The notes below the pieces were generated by a model that saw only the letters and a program-made list of their open reading frames with translations, was not told the DNA's origin and made no database searches. Below are positions 7,590 to 11,716 of a DNA stretch of 11,716 bases, in pieces. Each line of letters starts with the position of its first letter. The first letter of the stretch is position 1. The position numbers and the translations under genes were made by a program. The stretch comes from an uncultured Clostridia bacterium (GTDB taxonomy: Bacteria > Bacillota > Clostridia > UBA1381), in contig CAKSGG010000102.1 in assembly GCA_934454215.1 (NCBI GenBank), forward strand, positions 1 to 11,716. The letters are read 5' to 3'.

Positions 7590-8471
7590 TTAACCTTTTA
7601 CACTTCCGACTACCAGCCCCTTTGCAAAATATTTTTGGAAGAACGGGAATACAACCATCATGGGGCCCGCCGCAATGACAGCCGTAGCATATCTCATACT
7701 TTCTGCGGGGAGCTTCGTGTTTCCCAGTCCCTCCATTGCAGTTCCCTGCATTTTTTTTATGTAATCGGCTTCATTTATTATTCTTTGCAGCAGATATTGT
7801 AATGAATAAAGCCTATTATTTCTTATATAAAGCAGCGATGTGTTCCAGTCGTTCCATTTTCCCAAAAGCGTTGTAAATGCAATACACGCAATAATCGGCG
7901 TTGACAGCGGTATTATTATTTCAAAATAAACTCTGTACTCGCTCGCACCGTCTATTTTAGCCGCTTCCACCAAGCCGTCGGGCAAGCCGTTGAAATATGT
8001 TTTAAACAGTATTACGTTCCATGCGCTCATAAGCCCGGGGAATATATAAATCCAAAACGTATTTCCTATATGGAGATACTGTGTATTTAATATATAGCTC
8101 GGAACAATTCCTCCGCTGAAAAACATTGTTATCATAAGAAACACGGTAATAAATTTTTTATGATGAAAATTATTTCTCGCAAGCGGATACGCCATAAGCG
8201 TCTGCACCAAAATCGACAGCGCCGTACCCAAAAGCGAATACGCTATTGTGGTTTTGTATGAATCTATAACCTGCTCCATGTTTTCAAATACCATTTTATA
8301 TGCGTCAACGCTCCATTTTGACGGTATAAGCTGATAACCGAATTCGCTTATCGCAGCCTCGTCCGTAAATGAAATATTAATCATTAACAATATCGGTATA
8401 ACATATCCGATACTTATTGCAATCAAAAATATATGCAATATTATTTTTCCGACCGATTTTTTCTTTTTCAT
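7590..8471 (-). CDS. Carbohydrate ABC transporter permease (LplC/YtcP type)
   Basis: A 293-residue inner-membrane subunit of a CUT1-type sugar importer, pairing with the permease encoded upstream. About six membrane segments can be seen, the first at about residues 8-32 after the basic start MKKKKSVGK. The EAA loop that contacts the ATPase is at about 169-189 (EAAKIDGASEYR, then IIIPLSTP). The ending GLVVGSVKG is characteristic of this permease branch. No ATP-binding subunit is encoded in the window; such systems usually share an MsmX-like ATPase from elsewhere. An AAAGGAG lies 15 bases before the ATG, longer than usual, but the in-frame TAA in between rules out a more upstream start. Confidence 0.95.
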   Translation of the reverse strand: MKKKKSVGKIILHIFLIAISIGYVIPILLMINISFTDEAAISEFGYQLIPSKWSVDAYKMVFENMEQVIDSYKTTIAYSLLGTALSILVQTLMAYPLARNNFHHKKFITVFLMITMFFSGGIVPSYILNTQYLHIGNTFWIYIFPGLMSAWNVILFKTYFNGLPDGLVEAAKIDGASEYRVYFEIIIPLSTPIIACIAFTTLLGKWNDWNTSLLYIRNNRLYSLQYLLQRIINEADYIKKMQGTAMEGLGNTKLPAESMRYATAVIAAGPMMVVFPFFQKYFAKGLVVGSVKG

Positions 8472-8486
8472 ATCTGTAACCGTTAG

Positions 8487-8493
8487 CTCCTTT
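8487..8493 (-). promoter_or_regulatory. Widely spaced ribosome binding site of the second permease
   Basis: AAAGGAG starts 4 bases after the stop of the upstream permease gene and ends 15 bases before ATG 8471. The usual distance is 5-10 bases, so initiation may be weak or depend on coupling to the upstream gene. Confidence 0.55.
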
Positions 8494-8497
8494 CAGA

Positions 8498-9457
8498 TTA
8501 AAACATACTCTTGCTTTCGTCTATTTTTCTTATTATCATATTTGTTGCAATAAGCAATACGGCTCCGGCAAGCGACTGGAATAACCCTACCGCAGTCGTG
8601 CGTCCCATGCTCGTTCCCGCCTGCAATGCTCTGAATGTATATGTATTAAATATGTCTGTTGTCGAATACAGCAAGCCGATGTTTCTCGGTATCTGATAGA
8701 ACAGTCCGAAGTCACCGTTCATGGCATGGCCTACGCCCATAATCAGATTAAGGCAAATAAGCGCCGACAGCTCGGGGACAATAACGTGCATAATCTGCTG
8801 GAACTTGTTTGCTCCGTCAATTTCCGCCGCCTCAAACAAGCTTTCATCTATGCCCACCATAGTCGCATAATATAACAAGCTGCCATATCCCATGCCTTTC
8901 CAGAAATTCACGAACGACAGAATAAACGGCCAGTATTTCGGTTCAGAATACCAGTCTATTGCGTTAATCCCGAATATTTTCAGAAAATTATTTATAACGC
9001 CGTTCACAGGCGATAAAAACACATAGACAATATAAGATATAAGAACTATTGACATAAATGTGGGAAGTATTGCGGTTGTCTGATAATATTTCAGCGCCCC
9101 CTTGCTTGTGACATTGTAGCACATTATCGCAAATATTATGTTTATAATATTGCCCGCAACCAAAAACCACATCTGATAGCCCAATGTATTTCGCATTAAT
9201 ATTCCAAAGTCGTTTGACATAAAGAAAAATTTGAAATTATCAAATCCCACCCATTTGCTCCCGAATATTCCCAAATTCGGATTATAATTTTTAAATGCCA
9301 GAATCACACCTGCCATCGGCAGATAACAAAATATTAAAACAAGCAAAAAACCGGGCAAAATCATGCTCCATTGCTGTACGGCGTCACCCCGTATTTTTTC
9401 CGTCCATAGCATTTTTCCCGTTCCGGCTCTTGCTTTAAGCTTTCTCTTATCGTCCAT
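8498..9457 (-). CDS. Carbohydrate ABC transporter permease (LplB type)
   Basis: A 319-residue membrane permease, first gene after the probable operator-promoter. About six transmembrane segments can be seen, the first at about 31-54 (SMILPGFLLVLIFCYLPMAG). The family motif FKNYNPNLGIFGSKWVGFDNF lies at about 55-75. The EAA loop is at about 208-230 (FEAAEIDGANKFQ, then IVPEL). It forms the channel with the next permease, importing the sugar delivered by the lipoprotein. A GTG at 9463 could add two residues, but it is only 4 bases from the AGAGAGG site, whereas ATG 9457 is 10 bases away. The ATG is preferred, with modest certainty. No terminator separates this gene from the kinase gene upstream, so read-through transcription is possible alongside the local promoter. 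Confidence 0.95.
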   Translation of the reverse strand: MDDKRKLKARAGTGKMLWTEKIRGDAVQQWSMILPGFLLVLIFCYLPMAGVILAFKNYNPNLGIFGSKWVGFDNFKFFFMSNDFGILMRNTLGYQMWFLVAGNIINIIFAIMCYNVTSKGALKYYQTTAILPTFMSIVLISYIVYVFLSPVNGVINNFLKIFGINAIDWYSEPKYWPFILSFVNFWKGMGYGSLLYYATMVGIDESLFEAAEIDGANKFQQIMHVIVPELSALICLNLIMGVGHAMNGDFGLFYQIPRNIGLLYSTTDIFNTYTFRALQAGTSMGRTTAVGLFQSLAGAVLLIATNMIIRKIDESKSMF

Positions 9458-9467
9458 TTCCACATAA

Positions 9468-9474
9468 CCTCTCT
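9468..9474 (-). promoter_or_regulatory. Ribosome binding site of the first permease
   Basis: AGAGAGG ends 10 bases before ATG 9457 and 4 bases before the alternative GTG 9463. The spacing favours the ATG. Confidence 0.6.
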
Positions 9475-9495
9475 ATAATATTATTTGTTATTTTT

Positions 9496-9524
9496 ATAAT
9501 ACACTATTTGAAAAGCTAAAAACA
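9496..9524 (-). promoter_or_regulatory. Candidate activator-dependent promoter of the transporter genes
   Basis: On the minus strand, TATTAT at 9501-9496 matches the -10 consensus at five of six positions. Seventeen bases upstream, TGTTTT at 9524-9519 is a very poor -35. The -35 position directly abuts the tandem repeat at 9525-9562, the arrangement expected where an AraC-type activator replaces -35 contacts. A transcript from here would have a leader of roughly 30 bases. This is inferred from sequence only. Confidence 0.45.
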
Positions 9525-9562
9525 GGGTATATAAAGAGTTACGGGAGGGCAAATTAAGAGTT
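9525..9562 (-). promoter_or_regulatory. Tandem direct-repeat operator candidate for the AraC-type regulator
   Basis: Two 16-base direct repeats, AACTCTTAATTTGCCC (9562-9547) and AACTCTTTATATACCC (9540-9525), match at 13 of 16 positions. They are spaced exactly 22 bases apart, about two helical turns. AraC-family proteins commonly bind direct repeats with about 21-base spacing next to the -35 element. The first copy overlaps the last two sense codons and stop of the kinase gene. The regulator encoded at the right edge is the obvious candidate ligand (inference). Confidence 0.5.
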
Positions 9563-11260
9563 TAATATTTTAACGGTTACTTCCGTATATCCATTTTTAC
9601 ATTCAATGCTCATTTCCGCACGGTTCTTATATAAAAGCTTTAAACGCCGGTATAAATTTCTTATACCGATTTTTTTCTCGGTAAAGCTTTCATCATTCAA
9701 AGACCCGAAAATTTCTGCCTGTTCGACTTCGCTCATATCATATCCGTTATTTCTTACTTTTATCGTAAGAGCGTTTCCGTCCGATATACAATCAATGCCG
9801 ATAAAATCTCCCCCTCGGCTTATGCCGTGAAATACTGCGTTTTCTATAAGCACCTGAATACTCATTCTCGGCACAGGCATTGTTTTTGCCGCCTCCTGAA
9901 CACTTACGGTATATTCAAAATCACCGTAACGCTTTTTAAGTATTTTCACATACATTTCATTAAATCTTATTTCTTCGTCAAGCGTAACAAATACCTCATC
10001 GAGAATAAAGCCGTATTTTATTATCTGCGACAGCATAATTATCATATTGCCCGCGTTGCTGTTATACCCCTCTGCCGCTATAATTTCTCCGTTTATTACG
10101 GCAAGAGTATTATTCATGAAGTGCGAATTTATCTGCGACTGCAACGCCTTGATTTTTATATTCTCATATTCGTCTATTTTTTCGTTCAACATATTTCTCA
10201 AATCATCGTTATCTTCAATCAGATATGCAATCTTATCCGCAATTTCCGACATTTCATTTTTTTCCTTTATTGCGTCTACCTGTTTTCTGTCAAGAATATT
10301 GTTCAGAATAATAAATTCGTTCATTCTGCTCTTTGATAAAAGCATGGACAGCACACTCGCCAAAATAAATACAAAAATAAATACAAATGCGGCAATCAAA
10401 TATACTTTATTAAGATAATTAATATACTTGTCGCAGGATTTGATACAAACATACTGCCAATTGTAATATGTTGAGAAAAACGTATTCACCGAATATAATC
10501 TGCCGTTCTTTTTTACAAGAGAATTTGTATTTTTATATGCCGAATCAAGCAGTTCATTTTCGGATACGCCCATAAGACTGCTGTTTCCGTAAAGCTTTTT
10601 TCCGTCTTTTATTATGTAAAACAAAAATTCGCCGTTCTCGCGCTCGATGACCTGTTTTTTCAGCTTTCTCGTATCTATATTAACCGCAATAATTCCGTTT
10701 TTGTTAGCGGTTTTCTTTAAAAACGTAAGAAACGTACCATATTTATTAGGCATTGTTCTTGAAATAATTTTATAATCGCCCTTTTCCCAGTCCTTACATT
10801 CATCAAGCCACAGTCTGTCGGCAAACTCATCTATATCGGTAAAATCCTGATAATCGCACACAAGATTATTTGAATAAGAATATAAATAAACGGATTCAAT
10901 ATTACCCTGTCCCACCTGATAGGCTCTGATATTTTCCGTAAGCCTCACCTTTAAATCTTTATAGACCAAGTCCTCGTTTGACGCCGACATAAATGTATTT
11001 ATATCCGTATTTGCATTCATTTCCGCACACAAATACTCTATGTTGCGGAATATTGTCTCGGTTGACGCATTGAGCCTTTGTGCCGTTTCCGTATTGCTGA
11101 TTATAACATCTCTTTTTATGCTTTTAACGCCGACTATGCACGCCGCAAGCGCAAATACAGCCATGCTTACGGATAAAACCAGAAATAAAATTATAATATT
11201 TCTTAATATAATACCTTTAAATTCGTATTTTTTTAAAAATTTCAAAAGCTCGTTTTTCAT
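9554..11260 (-). CDS. Sensor histidine kinase, YesM-like (His_kinase/HATPase_c)
   Basis: A 568-residue membrane sensor kinase. Transmembrane segments lie at about 19-45 and 284-308. They enclose an extracytoplasmic sensing region of about 240 residues, likely a dCache-like fold, which would detect the ligand or a ligand-loaded binding protein. A helical signalling segment leads to the His_kinase domain, with LQSQINSHFMNNTL holding phospho-acceptor His380 (the family usually has NPHF). The ATPase domain has an N-box IENAVFHG with Asn474 and His478, and a G2-like IGIRNLYRRLKLLY at 531-544. The G1 box reads VRNNGYDM (502-509) instead of the usual DNGxG, so Asp504 and the second Gly are replaced. 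It should phosphorylate the YesN-like regulator encoded just upstream, with which it shares a 4-base ATGA overlap. Its own ribosome binding site is weak, which fits translational coupling. Confidence 0.93.
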   Translation of the reverse strand: MKNELLKFLKKYEFKGIILRNIIILFLVLSVSMAVFALAACIVGVKSIKRDVIISNTETAQRLNASTETIFRNIEYLCAEMNANTDINTFMSASNEDLVYKDLKVRLTENIRAYQVGQGNIESVYLYSYSNNLVCDYQDFTDIDEFADRLWLDECKDWEKGDYKIISRTMPNKYGTFLTFLKKTANKNGIIAVNIDTRKLKKQVIERENGEFLFYIIKDGKKLYGNSSLMGVSENELLDSAYKNTNSLVKKNGRLYSVNTFFSTYYNWQYVCIKSCDKYINYLNKVYLIAAFVFIFVFILASVLSMLLSKSRMNEFIILNNILDRKQVDAIKEKNEMSEIADKIAYLIEDNDDLRNMLNEKIDEYENIKIKALQSQINSHFMNNTLAVINGEIIAAEGYNSNAGNMIIMLSQIIKYGFILDEVFVTLDEEIRFNEMYVKILKKRYGDFEYTVSVQEAAKTMPVPRMSIQVLIENAVFHGISRGGDFIGIDCISDGNALTIKVRNNGYDMSEVEQAEIFGSLNDESFTEKKIGIRNLYRRLKLLYKNRAEMSIECKNGYTEVTVKILNS

Positions 11261-11716
11261 TGAGATATTTCACCGCTCTTTAATTTATTTTTAAATTCGC
11301 TGAAGGTAACTCCCGTAAATCTCTGAAAGTTTCTGCGGAAATTTCTCACGTCCTGATAACCTACCGCAAAAGCCACCCGTTCAAGGTTCTCTCCGTTCTT
11401 AAGCAGTTCTATCGCTTTTTTCATGCGGATATTCATAAGATATTCGGAAAAGTTTTTCCCCATACGCTCCTTAAATATACAGCCGAAATAATCGCTGTTA
11501 AGGTGTATAAATTCCGCCACATCGGTTCTTGATATTGCCTTATTGTAATTACCGTTTATGTATTCGAGCGCCGCTTGAATATATTCGTCCTTTATGTCTG
11601 CATTTTCCTGCATTTCATGCACATTTTCTATGTTGCGTTTTTCTTTTCCGTCATAAACCGCATTTTCTTTATACAGGTCGTACAAGGTTTTAAACCTCCT
11701 GTCTTTTACTTTTGCG
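11257..11716 (-). CDS. AraC-type DNA-binding regulator, C-terminal part (probably YesN-like response regulator), 5' end outside window
   Basis: The frame is open to the right edge of the window, so this is most likely the C-terminal end of a longer protein. About the last 100 residues form an AraC/XylS double helix-turn-helix domain. The first HTH is around DVAEFIHLNSDYFGCIFKE, followed by GKNFSEYL and RMKKAIELL. The second is around VAFAVGYQDVRNFRRNF, ending RFTGVTFSEFK. In this gene order, with a YesM-like kinase following by ATGA overlap, the missing N-terminus is expected to be a receiver domain (known pairing; not seen here). It would activate the transporter promoter at 9496-9562. A TTG at 11685 preceded by AGGAGG with 9-base spacing could in principle start a free-standing 142-residue protein, but the in-frame codons upstream are also coding-compatible. 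Confidence 0.88.
   Translation of the reverse strand, partial: AKVKDRRFKTLYDLYKENAVYDGKEKRNIENVHEMQENADIKDEYIQAALEYINGNYNKAISRTDVAEFIHLNSDYFGCIFKERMGKNFSEYLMNIRMKKAIELLKNGENLERVAFAVGYQDVRNFRRNFQRFTGVTFSEFKNKLKSGEISQ

Noticed and set aside
9464..9553. Riboswitch or small RNA gene in the gap before the first permease
   Set aside because: The gap is only 90-96 bases, very AT-rich near the gene, with no conserved structured motif seen. The tandem repeat and promoter explain it better.
9827..10418. Overlapping plus-strand open frames of 169 and 123 codons
   Set aside because: Both are antisense to the conserved kinase core and extracytoplasmic region. Their hydrophobic, Phe/Ile/Tyr-rich composition is what antisense of AT-rich coding DNA gives.

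Overview
The window looks like a piece of an AT-rich Bacillota (Clostridia) chromosome, probably from a fibre- or pectin-using gut or sediment anaerobe. The evidence is the AT-rich sequence, strong AGGAGG-type ribosome binding sites, SLH cell-wall anchoring, a DUF3502-type sugar-binding lipoprotein, and long secreted proteins built from repeated beta modules. Assignment to a genus would be a guess. No rRNA, tRNA, CRISPR array, transposase or integrase was seen.

All eight genes are on the minus strand, so the biological order runs from the right end of the window to the left. (1) 11716-11257: C-terminal part of an AraC-type, YesN-like regulator. (2) 11260-9554: a YesM-like sensor histidine kinase, coupled to gene 1 by an ATGA overlap. 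(3) A 96-base gap that holds a probable tandem operator and promoter. (4) 9457-8498 and 8471-7590: two CUT1-type ABC sugar permeases. (5) 7557-6070: the matching solute-binding lipoprotein. (6) 6048-3319: a 909-residue secreted protein with three beta-module/helical-linker repeats. (7) 3253-1337: a 638-residue secreted paralogue with two such modules plus Ig-like domains, preceded by a strong intercistronic hairpin. (8) 1326-1: an SLH-anchored SGNH/GDSL hydrolase that runs off the left edge.

Gaps between genes are short (10-96 bases) and none contains a recognisable terminator, so the block reads as one sensory-transport-surface operon. No stretch longer than 300 bases lacks a gene.

The working model is inference. 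A YesMN-type two-component system senses a glycan or its breakdown product and activates the importer promoter at about 9496-9562. The importer takes up oligosaccharides and borrows an ATPase encoded elsewhere. The two DNRLRE/CBM96-like multi-module proteins bind or scaffold glycan outside the cell, and the SLH-anchored SGNH enzyme removes ester groups at the cell wall. No glycoside hydrolase or polysaccharide lyase is visible, so the substrate cannot be named. The part most worth following up is the pair of adjacent multi-module surface proteins, with their alternating beta-module/helical-linker design and shared C-terminal domain.
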